From: JALZKA01 sp963786495
GTDB lineage: Bacteria; Actinomycetota; Thermoleophilia; Solirubrobacterales; 70-9
Reading direction: 5' to 3'
Length of the DNA stretch: 64,000 bases
NCBI GenBank assembly: GCA_963786495.1
Contig: CAWAZL010000010.1
Coordinates: 186,001-250,000 of the forward strand
Under the pieces are notes generated by a model, which saw only the letters and a list, made by a program, of their open reading frames with translations, was not told the DNA's origin and made no database searches. Of the stretch, positions 36,671 through 45,613 are shown one piece after another (position 1 is the stretch's first letter; every line of letters starts with the position of its first letter). The position numbers and the translations under genes are program-made.

Positions 36671-37159
36671 ATGTTCATCGTCATTGTCGGATGCGGCCGG
36701 GTCGGTTCTTCGCTTGCGCGAACGATGCTCAAGGAAGGGCACGAGGTTTCGTGCCTTGACGAAGACTCCGAGGCGCATGCGCGCCTGGAGATCGGCATGG
36801 ACAAGGCGTGGGAGGACATGGGCGGTCAGTTCACGGTTGGCGCGGCGCTCGAGGTGGAGGCACTTACCGCGGCGGGGGTTGAGCGCGCGGACGTGTTCGT
36901 GGCGTCGACGAACGGCGACAACACGAACATCGTGATCGCACAGCTTGCGAAGCGGCGCTTCAACGTGCCGACGGTGATCGCCCGCATCTTGGATCCGTTA
37001 CGCGCTGAGTGGTACGACCGCCAGGGGGTGCACACGATCTGCCCCACAAGGATTGCCGTGGAGATGCTCGAGAAAGAGGTTCGCGAGCAGGCGAAGCGCG
37101 CGGCCGGCTCGGCGCCGAGGATGGGCTCGGCTGACCACGAGGACGACGAGCTGATCTGA
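36671..37159 (+). CDS. TrkA-N (RCK) potassium-uptake regulator, CeoB-like
   Basis: 162 residues: Rossmann fold with NAD motif VIVGCGRVGSSLA (about residues 4-16) and acidic end of strand 2 (CLDED). Only the N-domain plus a short tail is present. Gates or regulates the neighbouring permeases in response to nucleotide. Mycobacteria have the same pair (CeoB, CeoC) beside an APC protein. Ends 1 bp into the next start (TGATG). Confidence 0.9.
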   Translation: MFIVIVGCGRVGSSLARTMLKEGHEVSCLDEDSEAHARLEIGMDKAWEDMGGQFTVGAALEVEALTAAGVERADVFVASTNGDNTNIVIAQLAKRRFNVPTVIARILDPLRAEWYDRQGVHTICPTRIAVEMLEKEVREQAKRAAGSAPRMGSADHEDDELI

Positions 37160-37854
37160 TGGGAGACGCTTCGAACATGTACGTGATCGTGGTCGGCGCC
37201 GGCAAGGTCGGGTGGAACATCGCGCGCGAGCTGCTCGAAAAGGGCCACGAGGTGACGCTGATCGAGAACGATCGCGAGCGCTACCAGACGGTCGAGCAAG
37301 AGCTCGAGCACAACATCCAATACGGAGACGCTTCGGAGCTTTGGGTGCTCGAGCGCGCCGGCGTGCAGCGCGCCGACATGGTGATCGCCGTGACGGGCGA
37401 TGACGAGGACAACATGCTGATCTGCCAGGTGGCGAAGGAGAAGTACCTCGTCGATCGCATCATCGCCCGCGTTAACAACCCGCGCAACCGTGAGCACTTC
37501 GAGCTTCTGGGGATCCGTCCGGTCGTGTCGGCCACGGACTTGATCATCCGCCTGATCGAGCATGAGGTGCCGGACTATGGGCTCGTTCACTTGCTCGATC
37601 TGCCCGAGCAGCACCTCGAGATCATCGAGATGCTCCTGCCGGAGGGGTCGCCGGCGACTGGGCAGCGTGTCGGCGATCTGACGCTCCCGGAGGGGACGTT
37701 GCTGATCTCGGTCCTGCGCGGCCCAGAGGGGTTGATTCCCAACGCAGACACGGTGCTTGAGCCTGGGGATGAGATCCTGGCCGTCCTCGATCCGAAGATC
37801 GAGGACGACGTGACCGCCTACTTCGCCGCGCCCGCTTCCAAACCTGGCGAATGA
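37159..37854 (+). CDS. TrkA family NAD-binding protein with TrkA-C domain, CeoC-like
   Basis: 231 residues: TrkA-N (VIVVGAGKVGWNIA, about residues 7-20) followed by a TrkA-C domain (about 150-225, GSPATGQRVGDLTLPEG). With the previous gene it likely forms a hetero-oligomeric gating ring on the permeases. ATGA overlap with the flavoprotein gene. Confidence 0.92.
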   Translation: MGDASNMYVIVVGAGKVGWNIARELLEKGHEVTLIENDRERYQTVEQELEHNIQYGDASELWVLERAGVQRADMVIAVTGDDEDNMLICQVAKEKYLVDRIIARVNNPRNREHFELLGIRPVVSATDLIIRLIEHEVPDYGLVHLLDLPEQHLEIIEMLLPEGSPATGQRVGDLTLPEGTLLISVLRGPEGLIPNADTVLEPGDEILAVLDPKIEDDVTAYFAAPASKPGE

Positions 37855-39080
37855 GAGAGGTCGACTTCCTGCTCGTGGGGGGCGGGATGGCATCGGCCTA
37901 CTGCGCGTCCGAGCTCCGGCGCCAGGGTGCGGATGGATCGGTGCTTTTGGTGGGAAGGGAGAAGGACCCGCCGTACGAGCGCCCGCCGCTCTCCAAGGAG
38001 TATCTGCGCGGAGATGCCGAGCGCTCCGACGCGACGGTAAATGGCGCCGAGTGGTACGAGGAGAACGACGTCGAGCTCATGACCGGGAAGAGCGTCATGT
38101 CGCTCGATGCCGGCGAGCGTGTGGCGAAGATCCAGGGTGGGGAGGAGGTTCGTTTCGGAAAGGCGCTCCTCGGCACCGGCGCCATGGTGAACATCTTGCG
38201 GGTCGATGGTGCGGAGCTCGACGGGATTCACTATCTGCGCGCGTTCGGGAACTCGGACTCGATTCGCGAGGACGCCAAGAGCGCGACGAAAGCGGTCCTG
38301 ATCGGCGGCAGTTACATCGGCTGCGAGGTGGCCGCGTCGCTGGTGGAGATGGGGGTGCAGTGCACGGTCGTGATGCTCGAGGACGTCGCGCTGTCGACAG
38401 GCTTTGGCGAGGAGGCGGGGAGGTTCTTCCAAGGGGTGCTCGAGTCGAAGGGCGTCGAGTTCGTCGGTGGCGCGTCGCTCGGGTCGTTCGGCGGCGACGA
38501 GCGCGTCCAGAAGGTCGTGACGGAGGATGGGCGCGAGATCGAGTGCGACTTCTGCGTGGTTGGCGCCGGCGTGCGCCCCGACGTGATGCTCGCGCAGCGC
38601 GCCGGGCTCGAGGTCGACGACGGGATCACTTGCGACGCGCGGCTGCAGACGTCGGCAGAGGGAATCTTTGCGGCGGGCGACTGCTGCTCGTACGACAGCG
38701 TGGTGCATGGGCGCCGGCTGCGCGTCGAGCACTGGGACGTCGCGCTTCAGCAGGGGCGGCACGTGGGGAAGGCAATGCTCGGCGACGAGGAGCCGTACCG
38801 TGCGATCCCTTATTTCTTCAGCGACTTGTCGGACTGGACGGGTCTCGAGTACGTCGGTCCTGCGAAGGACTGGGACGAGGTGGTCTTTCGCGGCTCCCGG
38901 GATGACGGCGAGTTCTCGGCCTGGTACCTCAAGGACGGCGCAGTCGCGGGAGCGCTCGCTGTTGGCCGCTCCGAGGACCTGGTCCACGCGCGGATGCTGA
39001 TCGAAACGGGTGCGAAGGTGAAGTCCCAAAAGGCCGAGCTGGCCGACGTGGATTCAGAGCTCGAAAGCGTGGGCGTTTAG
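37851..39080 (+). CDS. FAD-dependent pyridine nucleotide-disulfide oxidoreductase (AIF/ferredoxin reductase-like)
   Basis: 409 residues. FAD motif FLLVGGGMASAYCASELR (residues 6-23), NAD motif VLIGGSYIGCEVAASLVEMG (about 146-165) and FAD motif GIFAAGDCC (about 278). C-terminal domain resembles rubredoxin/ferredoxin reductases and AIF. Redox partner unknown. Overlaps the TrkA-C gene by 4 bp, so transcribed with the potassium genes. Confidence 0.92.
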   Translation: MREVDFLLVGGGMASAYCASELRRQGADGSVLLVGREKDPPYERPPLSKEYLRGDAERSDATVNGAEWYEENDVELMTGKSVMSLDAGERVAKIQGGEEVRFGKALLGTGAMVNILRVDGAELDGIHYLRAFGNSDSIREDAKSATKAVLIGGSYIGCEVAASLVEMGVQCTVVMLEDVALSTGFGEEAGRFFQGVLESKGVEFVGGASLGSFGGDERVQKVVTEDGREIECDFCVVGAGVRPDVMLAQRAGLEVDDGITCDARLQTSAEGIFAAGDCCSYDSVVHGRRLRVEHWDVALQQGRHVGKAMLGDEEPYRAIPYFFSDLSDWTGLEYVGPAKDWDEVVFRGSRDDGEFSAWYLKDGAVAGALAVGRSEDLVHARMLIETGAKVKSQKAELADVDSELESVGV

Positions 39081-39112
39081 GACCGTTTTGGACGCTATCG
39101 TTGGTGCCCCGT

Positions 39113-39183
39113 TGGGGATTGGTGTAACGGCAGCACGACGCGTTCTGGTCGCGTTAGTCGGGGTTCAAATCCCTGATCCCCAG
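39113..39183 (+). tRNA. tRNA-Gln (anticodon CTG)
   Basis: 71 nt. Acceptor TGGGGAT/ATCCCCA, anticodon stem ACGCG/CGCGT with loop TTCTGGT giving CTG, T-arm CGGGG-TTCAAAT-CCCTG. CCA is not encoded. Confidence 0.95.
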
Positions 39184-39220
39184 TCAGATTTCCGTCCGAC
39201 GAGGATGCGAACATGCGTTC

Positions 39221-39826
39221 GTGCCAGATCGTCGAAAGTATGGCCCTCACCGCCCGCCGGGCGAGACCCGTCGACTCATCGGCGTCCTGCGTGACGAAGG
39301 CCGTTCCTACTCGGAGATCGCACGCGAGCTCGATCTGAAGAAGAGCACTGTGGCGTACCACGCTCGGAGGCTCGGTGAGCCCGATAGGGAGAGCTTTGCG
39401 AAGCGATACGACTGGGCTGAGATTCAAAGGGCGTATGACTCCGGACTAACTGTGCGCGAATGCATCGAGCGCTTTGGCTTCTCTTCAGCCAGCTGGCACA
39501 AGGCCGTTCAGCGCGGCGTTGTCGTCCCTCGGCCGCGGCGCCAGGATCTCGAACTGGTCTTTTGCGAAGGGACAAGTCGAGATGGACGTAGCTTTCGCAA
39601 GAAGCGCCTCATAAACGAGGGCATCAAGGAAGATCGCTGCGAGGAATGCGGCATTACGCATTGGCGAGGACGCAAGCTCAGCATCCAGCTTCATCACAAG
39701 AACGGCGACGGCACGGACAACCGGATCGAAAATCTGGAACTCTTGTGTGCGAATTGCCACTCCTTGACGGACACCTATGGAGGACGCAACGGACACCGCA
39801 GGCGTGAGCAGCGCCGCCCCTCGTGA
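39221..39826 (+). CDS. HNH endonuclease with N-terminal helix-turn-helix
   Basis: 201 residues, GTG start. Residues about 15-55 are an HTH (RSYSEIARELDLKKSTVAYH), a second HTH-like segment (LTVRECIERFGFSSASWHKA) follows at about 75-95. The HNH domain spans about 138-190: zinc pairs CEECG and CANC, catalytic LHHKNGDGTDNRIENLELL. Codon use and GC are visibly lower than in neighbouring genes. It begins 37 nt after tRNA-Gln, as expected for a mobile endonuclease using the tRNA end as target. Confidence 0.88.
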   Translation: MPDRRKYGPHRPPGETRRLIGVLRDEGRSYSEIARELDLKKSTVAYHARRLGEPDRESFAKRYDWAEIQRAYDSGLTVRECIERFGFSSASWHKAVQRGVVVPRPRRQDLELVFCEGTSRDGRSFRKKRLINEGIKEDRCEECGITHWRGRKLSIQLHHKNGDGTDNRIENLELLCANCHSLTDTYGGRNGHRRREQRRPS

Positions 39827-39911
39827 CGTAGCTCGAATTCGTACAAGCCGTCCGGTCGGCGAAGGAAAATTGGGGTATACGGTGAACTGACGCCTTACGG
39901 TGGATTCGTAG

Positions 39912-40616
39912 ATGGCTGAGATGGACATCTATATGCGCCGGCGCCTTGTGGCGCTGGGTGGCCTTGTGGCCTTCTTCATCATCTTCGTGCTGCTCGTCAA
40001 GAGTTGCGGTGGTGACGATGAGCCGACCGAGACCGTGTCTGCTCCTACCGCCGGCACAACAGGCGTGACCGGCGGAGCGCTCACCCCCGAGCTCTTCATC
40101 GAGGAAGCGGACGCAATCTGCGGCCCCGCCAATGTGGCCGTGAGTGAGATCGACCCGGCTGACCCCAACGCGGCACAGCTGGAGTTCGACATCACCAATG
40201 AGGAATTGGCGTCGCTCCAGGGACTCCAGCAAGCAGAGCCGTCGCCGGACGTCGACAGGTTCCTCTCCGACCTAAGCGCCGTCGTCGCTGCCCTCAAGGC
40301 CAAGGCGAAGGCAGCAGACGTGACAGCTGCAGACGCAGCTCAGCTCGAGATCGACACAGCCGAGGTCGCAGCACGCGAGTCCGGCAAGAAGGCAGGCTTC
40401 TCAGAATGCGGCGCGTTCCTGGACGCGGGCGAGGACGCGCCCGCTGGAGCCGGTGGCGGTGGCGCCAATGACACCGCCACGACGGACACGGGAGGCGGAG
40501 TCGCCCCAGCTGACACCACTACGACACCGCCGGCCGACACGAGTACTACGCCGCCCGTGGACGACGGCACCACAACCCCGCCCGCGGACGACGGCGGCGG
40601 CGGCATCACCCCTTAG
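39912..40616 (+). CDS. Membrane-anchored protein with Thr/Pro/Gly-rich tail
   Basis: 234 residues. One span at residues about 11-30 (VALGGLVAFFIIFVLLVKSC), an external helical domain (about 55-165, rich in Ala/Glu, two Cys), then low-complexity TTTPPADTSTTPP and GGGGITP. Could be a cell-surface stalk. Function unknown. Its TAG overlaps the ABC exporter stop by 4 bp. Confidence 0.72.
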   Translation: MAEMDIYMRRRLVALGGLVAFFIIFVLLVKSCGGDDEPTETVSAPTAGTTGVTGGALTPELFIEEADAICGPANVAVSEIDPADPNAAQLEFDITNEELASLQGLQQAEPSPDVDRFLSDLSAVVAALKAKAKAADVTAADAAQLEIDTAEVAARESGKKAGFSECGAFLDAGEDAPAGAGGGGANDTATTDTGGGVAPADTTTTPPADTSTTPPVDDGTTTPPADDGGGGITP

Positions 40617-42499
40617 GCAGCCAGCTCGGCCCAGGCGCCGTACAGGCGCGCGTAGGCGCCGTCGGCCTCAATCAGCTCGTCGTGCGTTCCCGCCTCGACG
40701 ATCTCACCGTGCTCGAGCACCACGATCTTTCCAGCGCGCCTGATCGTCGACAGCCGATGTGCGATCACAATCGCCGAGCGGCCATGAAGCAGCCGCTCGA
40801 GCGCCTGCTCGATCACTCGCTCGGTCCGCACGTCCACGTTCGACGTCGCCTCGTCCAGGATCAAAATCCGCGGCTCGGCCAGGAGCGCGCGCGCAAAGGA
40901 GACGAGCTGGCGCTGCCCCGCGCTCAGCTGCACGCCACGCTCCCCGATCTCCGTGTCGAGTCCCTTGGGCAAACGCGTAACGAACGGCTCCGCTCCAACG
41001 GCGCGCACAGCTGCTTCCACATCCTCGTCCGGCGCATCGGGCCGCCCGAACGCGACGTTGTCCCTGACGGTCCCCGAGAACAGATATCCCTCCTGCGGCA
41101 CGATCCCCAGCCGGCTCCGGAGCGCCGAGGAGTCCAGGTCACGCAGGTCGTACCCATCCACAAGCACCTCGCCCTTCTGCGGGTCGTAAAAGCGCGCTAC
41201 AAGCTTCGCGAACGTCGACTTACCGGCGCCGGTCTCACCCACAAGCGCCACCGTCTGGCCCGCGGGAATCCTCAGGTCGATCCCGCGCATCGCCCACTCG
41301 TCGTCCTCGCCCACCTCGCGCGCATCACCGCCGCCCGCGTACGAGAACCACACGTCGCGTAACTCGATCTCGCCCCTGATCTCGCCTGGATCGATCGCAT
41401 CCGGCTTGTCCACCATGTCAGGTCGCGTGTCGAGCAGGTCGAAGATCTTGTCGAGCGCCGCCATGCCCTGCTGGTAGGTCGTATAGAGCTGAGAGATCTG
41501 CTGGATCGGGTCGAAGAACTGGTTGAGGTAGCCGATAAACGCCACGACCACACCCGTCTCGATGTTGCCCTCGATCACCTGATAGCCGCCGTAAAGGATG
41601 ATCGCCGCCGTTCCGATCGCGGACAGCAACTCAACCGCCGGGAAGTACGAAGCGTTCAGATAGACCGTCCGCATGTTCGCCTCGCGGTTCTCGGCGTTCA
41701 ACTCGGACATGCGCCCGATGTGGCGCTTTTCTTGACCGAAGCTCCGAACGACGCGCACGCCGGAGAGCGACTCCTGCAGATACGCCGTGATGTTCGCGAT
41801 CTTCTCGCGCGTCAGCCGGTACGCGTCCGCCGAGATGATCCGGAAGACGACGCTCGCGATGAACAGGAGAGGGAAGGTGAGGAAGACGACGAGCGCCAGT
41901 CCTACGTCGAGAAGCAGCAGGATCACCACCACGCCCACAAGCGTCAGTGTCGCCTGAAAGAGCGTCACGATCCCGTCCGTAACGAGGGAATCGAGAGCCT
42001 GGACATCGTTCGTCAGGCGCGAGATCAAGACACCGGCCTTGCGCCGCGTGAAGAATCCGATCGACATCGCCTGCAGGTGTTGGTAGATCCGCGTGCGCAG
42101 GTCCTGGAGCGCCCGCTGCCCCACCCACCCGACCAGATACGTCTGCGCGTAGCTTGCCGCCCAGAAGATCGCCGCCGAGGCCAGGAAGACCACAACGATC
42201 ACGGTCAGCGCGCTCTCGTCGCCCGCAGAGATCCCATCGTCGATCGCCCGGCCAGCCAGATACGGAGGCGCCAGGCCGGCGGCGGTGGCGACGATCAGCG
42301 CGCCGAACATGAGGATCACCTGCTTGCGGTACGGACGCAGCAACCCGAGCATCCAGCGCACCTTCCGGCCGCGCTGATCCTCGCCGCGGATCACCCGCCA
42401 CATGTCGCGGAACATCGCAACCGTGCCGGCGATGCGCCCATCCTCGTTCGGTGGAGCCTCGACCGGGCGTTCCGGCGCTCCGTTTCGCGAATCGCTCAC
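40613..42499 (-). CDS. ABC exporter half-transporter, canonical ATPase site
   Basis: 628 residues from the GTG overlapping the upstream ABC gene (GTGA). Six membrane spans (about residues 40-320), then the nucleotide-binding domain: Walker A GETGAGKST, Q-loop VPQEGYLFSG, signature LSAGQRQ, Walker B ILILDEATSNVD with the catalytic Glu, and H-loop AHRLST. It pairs with the 595-residue protein as a heterodimeric multidrug-type exporter. Substrate unknown. Confidence 0.94.
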   Translation of the reverse strand: MSDSRNGAPERPVEAPPNEDGRIAGTVAMFRDMWRVIRGEDQRGRKVRWMLGLLRPYRKQVILMFGALIVATAAGLAPPYLAGRAIDDGISAGDESALTVIVVVFLASAAIFWAASYAQTYLVGWVGQRALQDLRTRIYQHLQAMSIGFFTRRKAGVLISRLTNDVQALDSLVTDGIVTLFQATLTLVGVVVILLLLDVGLALVVFLTFPLLFIASVVFRIISADAYRLTREKIANITAYLQESLSGVRVVRSFGQEKRHIGRMSELNAENREANMRTVYLNASYFPAVELLSAIGTAAIILYGGYQVIEGNIETGVVVAFIGYLNQFFDPIQQISQLYTTYQQGMAALDKIFDLLDTRPDMVDKPDAIDPGEIRGEIELRDVWFSYAGGGDAREVGEDDEWAMRGIDLRIPAGQTVALVGETGAGKSTFAKLVARFYDPQKGEVLVDGYDLRDLDSSALRSRLGIVPQEGYLFSGTVRDNVAFGRPDAPDEDVEAAVRAVGAEPFVTRLPKGLDTEIGERGVQLSAGQRQLVSFARALLAEPRILILDEATSNVDVRTERVIEQALERLLHGRSAIVIAHRLSTIRRAGKIVVLEHGEIVEAGTHDELIEADGAYARLYGAWAELAA

Positions 42500-44283
42500 A
42501 GGCGCGCCACTTCCTCGCGCTCTTCGAGGTCGCGCTGCAGGAACACGGAGTCCTCGCACCCGTGCTCGGCGATCTCGCGGTAGAGGTCGCAGCGCTCAAG
42601 GAGCTCCTCATGGGTGCCGCGGTCCACGACCCTGCCCTCGTCCATGACAACGATCTCATCCGCCAGCGAGATCGTCGACAGGCGGTGCGCCACCACGAAC
42701 GTCGTTCGCCCGCGCATCACCTCTTGAAGGCCACGCTTGATCTCCGCCTCTGTTCTTGCATCTACCGACGAAGTCGCGTCGTCCAGGATCAAAATTCGCG
42801 GATCGGCCAGGAGCGCCCGCGCGATAGCGACGCGCTGGCGCTGCCCACCTGAGAGCGTCAGCCCACGGTCGCCCACGACCGTGTCGTACCCGTCGGGTAG
42901 CCGCTCGATGAACCCGTGCGCCTGCGCGAGGCGCGCCGCCTTCTCGACCTCCTCCTTCGTCGCCTCGGGGCGCGCGTAGGCGATGTTCTCGGCAACGGAG
43001 GCAGAGAACAGGAAGCTCTCGTCGGCGACGAACGACACCGCGCGGCGTACCGAAGCCACATCCACGTCGCGCAGGTCCGCGCCGTCGATCGACACCGACC
43101 CGGACGTCGGGTCGTACAGGCGAGCAAGGAGCGCCACCAGGCTCGTCTTGCCCGAGCCGGTCGGCCCGACCAGCGCGACCGTCGAGCCCGCCGCGACCGC
43201 CATCGAAACGCTCTCGAGCGCGGGCTCCGCACCCGTCCCATCGCCATAGCGAAGAGTCACGTCGTGCAGCTCGACTTGGCCGCTGCCGTCCGGAAGGGGC
43301 GGCGCATCCGGAGCACTCTCGATCCGCGGCGCGCGGTCGAGGATCTCGAACATCCGGTTGCCCGACGCGGCGGCGCGCTGCGCCATCCCGAGCGACGTCC
43401 CCAGCATCCGCATCGGGCCTGACAGCATGATCACGTAGGCGTAGAACGCCGTGAACTCGCCCAGCGTGATGTCGCCTGCGATCACCGACCGCCCGCCGAC
43501 AAACAGCACAACGGCCAGGCTGATCGAGGGCAGGAAGCCCATCAGCGGGTTGTAGAAGGCTCGGAGGCGCGTGGAATAGACGTTCTGGTCGAACACCCGC
43601 CCCACCGACTTCTGGAAGCGGCGGAGCATGTGTTCCTCGCGTGCGAACGCCTTCACCACGCGAATCCCCGAGACGCTCTCCTCGGCCTCCGCCGTCAGCT
43701 CGGCAAGCCGCTGCTGCACCTCCTGCAGGGCGGGACGGCTGAGCCGGCTGTAACGCGCGGCCGTGGCGACCACGATCGGCACGGGGAGGAGGGCGAGCGC
43801 GGCCAACAGCGGGTCGAGCGCGAACATCACGATGCTTGCGAGCACGATCGTCAGAGCGTTCTGGGTGAGAAAGATCAGGCCGTATCCCAGGAAGAAGCGG
43901 ATCGACTGCAGATCGACTGTCGCCCGCGACATCAGCTGCCCCGTCTGCTGCGTGTCGAAGAAGCCGAGCTCCAGACGCTGAAGCTGCGCGTACATGAACT
44001 CGCGAAGGTCGAACTCGACCGCCACCGACACCTTGCCCGCGATGATCCGCCGCACGACCGTCAGGCCCAGGCGCAGCACTCCCGCGCCCAGGATCGCCAG
44101 CGCAATCGGCCACAGCTCGTCCTTGTCGATGGCGGAGCCGTCGTTGATCACGTCCACGGCCTTGCCGATGAGCAGCGGGATCAATACCGTGACGCCCATC
44201 GCGAGCCACGCGAAGAGGAGCGATCCCAGCGCCGCCCGCCTGTAGGGGCGGAGGAAGCCGAAGAGTCGCCAGAGTGATGCCAT
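42496..44283 (-). CDS. ABC exporter half-transporter, degenerate ATPase site
   Basis: 595 residues. Six spans, then an NBD with Walker A GPTGSGKTS and signature LSGGQ. The Q-loop Gln is replaced (FVADESFLF) and Walker B reads LILDDATSSVD, with Asp instead of the catalytic Glu. That is the asymmetric pattern of heterodimeric exporters such as BmrCD or TM287/288. A TATAGT -10 lies 8 nt before the ATG. First gene of the pair. Confidence 0.94.
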   Translation of the reverse strand: MASLWRLFGFLRPYRRAALGSLLFAWLAMGVTVLIPLLIGKAVDVINDGSAIDKDELWPIALAILGAGVLRLGLTVVRRIIAGKVSVAVEFDLREFMYAQLQRLELGFFDTQQTGQLMSRATVDLQSIRFFLGYGLIFLTQNALTIVLASIVMFALDPLLAALALLPVPIVVATAARYSRLSRPALQEVQQRLAELTAEAEESVSGIRVVKAFAREEHMLRRFQKSVGRVFDQNVYSTRLRAFYNPLMGFLPSISLAVVLFVGGRSVIAGDITLGEFTAFYAYVIMLSGPMRMLGTSLGMAQRAAASGNRMFEILDRAPRIESAPDAPPLPDGSGQVELHDVTLRYGDGTGAEPALESVSMAVAAGSTVALVGPTGSGKTSLVALLARLYDPTSGSVSIDGADLRDVDVASVRRAVSFVADESFLFSASVAENIAYARPEATKEEVEKAARLAQAHGFIERLPDGYDTVVGDRGLTLSGGQRQRVAIARALLADPRILILDDATSSVDARTEAEIKRGLQEVMRGRTTFVVAHRLSTISLADEIVVMDEGRVVDRGTHEELLERCDLYREIAEHGCEDSVFLQRDLEEREEVARL

Positions 44284-44347
44284 CCACCCTTACTATACGA
44301 AGTGAAGTATTGGGCCAAGCGGGGACATTCGGCGCGATAATGCCCTT

Positions 44348-44581
44348 ATGAGCGACGAGCGGGAAGCCTCGGTTCCGCGCCCTCGCCGGCCGCCCGCCGG
44401 CCTCTGCGATACCTGCACCCACCAGCGCCTCATCCGCAACACGCGAGGCTCGTCATTCTCCATGTGCGACCGCTCTCGCACGGACGCCGCCTACCCCCGT
44501 TACCCACGCCTGCCGGTGTTCGAGTGCCCGGGCCACGAGCCGCGCCCCGACGGCACCGAGGCCCCAGAAGGCCCGCACTAA
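44348..44581 (+). CDS. Small Cys-rich conserved protein
   Basis: 77 residues. CDTCTHQR, MCDRS and FECPG give four Cys in a C-x2-C ... C ... C arrangement that could bind zinc. Rest is basic and Pro-rich. Small proteins with LCxxCxH and (F/Y)PRYPRLPV recur in actinobacteria with no known role. GATAAT lies 6 nt before the ATG (leaderless). Confidence 0.8.
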   Translation: MSDEREASVPRPRRPPAGLCDTCTHQRLIRNTRGSSFSMCDRSRTDAAYPRYPRLPVFECPGHEPRPDGTEAPEGPH

Positions 44582-44589
44582 CCGCCGGC

Positions 44590-44648
44590 CCAACCCTCAA
44601 CGGGGTCTGACCCGGGGTCAGACCCCCTTTAGGGTGGTTGAGGGTTGG
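44590..44648. terminator. Nested double hairpin between convergent genes
   Basis: Outer perfect 11-bp stem CCAACCCTCAA (44590-44600) / TTGAGGGTTGG (44638-44648) enclosing an inner perfect 11-bp stem GGGGTCTGACC (44602-44612) / GGTCAGACCCC (44616-44626) with a CGG loop. It overlaps the last codons of the EamA gene. Confidence 0.7.
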
Positions 44649-45435
44649 CTCGGCCTGCGGCGCCCAGCGCGCCTGCGCTAGCGGCCAGCACCAGCCCGAT
44701 TGCCACTACCTCCTGTCCGGACAGGTCCTGGCTCAGCACGATGAAGCCTGCCGTCGCCGCCACCGCCGGCTCAAGGCTCATGAGCACCCCAAACGTGGAC
44801 TGTGGCAGCCGCCGGAGCGCTTCGAGCTCGAGCGAGTAGGGGATCGCCGAGCTCAGCATTGCTACGCCGAAAGCGATCGCCAGAAGCTCGCCGTCGAGGA
44901 GATCCCCGGCACCGTCCACGATCCCGAACGGCAACGTCACCACCACCGCGATCGCCATCGCGATCGCCAATCCCGCACCGCCCGGCAGCGCCCTTCCCAC
45001 CCGCGCCGTGACCGGGATGTAGAGGCCCCAGCAGAGGCCGGCAAACAGCGCGAACGCGCATCCCAGAGCGTCCAGGTCCGAGCCCGGCACGGGGGCTAGG
45101 AGCAGCAGTCCAGCCGCTGCAAGCGCCACCCACAAAAGATCAAGGCGCCGGCGGGATCCGATCACGGCCACCGTCAGCGGGCCCACGAACTCGAGCGTCA
45201 CAGCGATCCCGAGGGGAATCCGGTCGAGCGCCTCATAGAACGTCAGGTTCATCAAGCCGAGGATCACGCCAAGCGCCACCACGTCCTTCGCGCCAGTCTC
45301 CGGCAGGCGAAGCGAAGGGCGCCAGATCGCCACCAGGACGATCGCCGCGAAGAGGATGCGCAGGAACACCGCGCCGCCGGGCCCAACCTCGTCGAACAGG
45401 GTCGTCGCGATCGCCGCGCCGACCTGGACCGACAC
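44629..45435 (-). CDS. EamA/RhtA-like exporter, N-terminus uncertain
   Basis: 268 residues from the GTG at 45435. About nine membrane spans, two EamA repeats (GVILGLMNLTFYEALDRIP; ALRRLPQSTFGVLMSLEPAVAA), as in RhtA-type amino-acid or metabolite exporters. Reading upstream in frame gives LILTGSRGSAAALVIGGI, which looks like the missing first half of helix 1, but no ATG, GTG or TTG precedes it before a stop; an ATG at 45512 lies in another frame. Confidence 0.85.
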   Translation of the reverse strand: MSVQVGAAIATTLFDEVGPGGAVFLRILFAAIVLVAIWRPSLRLPETGAKDVVALGVILGLMNLTFYEALDRIPLGIAVTLEFVGPLTVAVIGSRRRLDLLWVALAAAGLLLLAPVPGSDLDALGCAFALFAGLCWGLYIPVTARVGRALPGGAGLAIAMAIAVVVTLPFGIVDGAGDLLDGELLAIAFGVAMLSSAIPYSLELEALRRLPQSTFGVLMSLEPAVAATAGFIVLSQDLSGQEVVAIGLVLAASAGALGAAGRANPQPP

Positions 45436-45613
45436 GATCCCGCCGATGACCAGCGCGGCCGCCGAGCCGCGGGACCCGGTCAGGATGAGGGCGCGCCGGC
45501 CAAGAAGGTCATTTCAGGCAAGCGGGGCACCGACGCAACTCTACGAACCCCACCCGGGTCCAAAGGGCAAAAATTCCCAGCGTCGTGGTGCCGGTTGGTC
45601 AGGCAGCCGTCGC

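Noticed and set aside
34703..36778. 691-codon frame antisense to the second permease
   Set aside because: Arg/His-rich shadow; the sense frame encodes a well-formed transporter.
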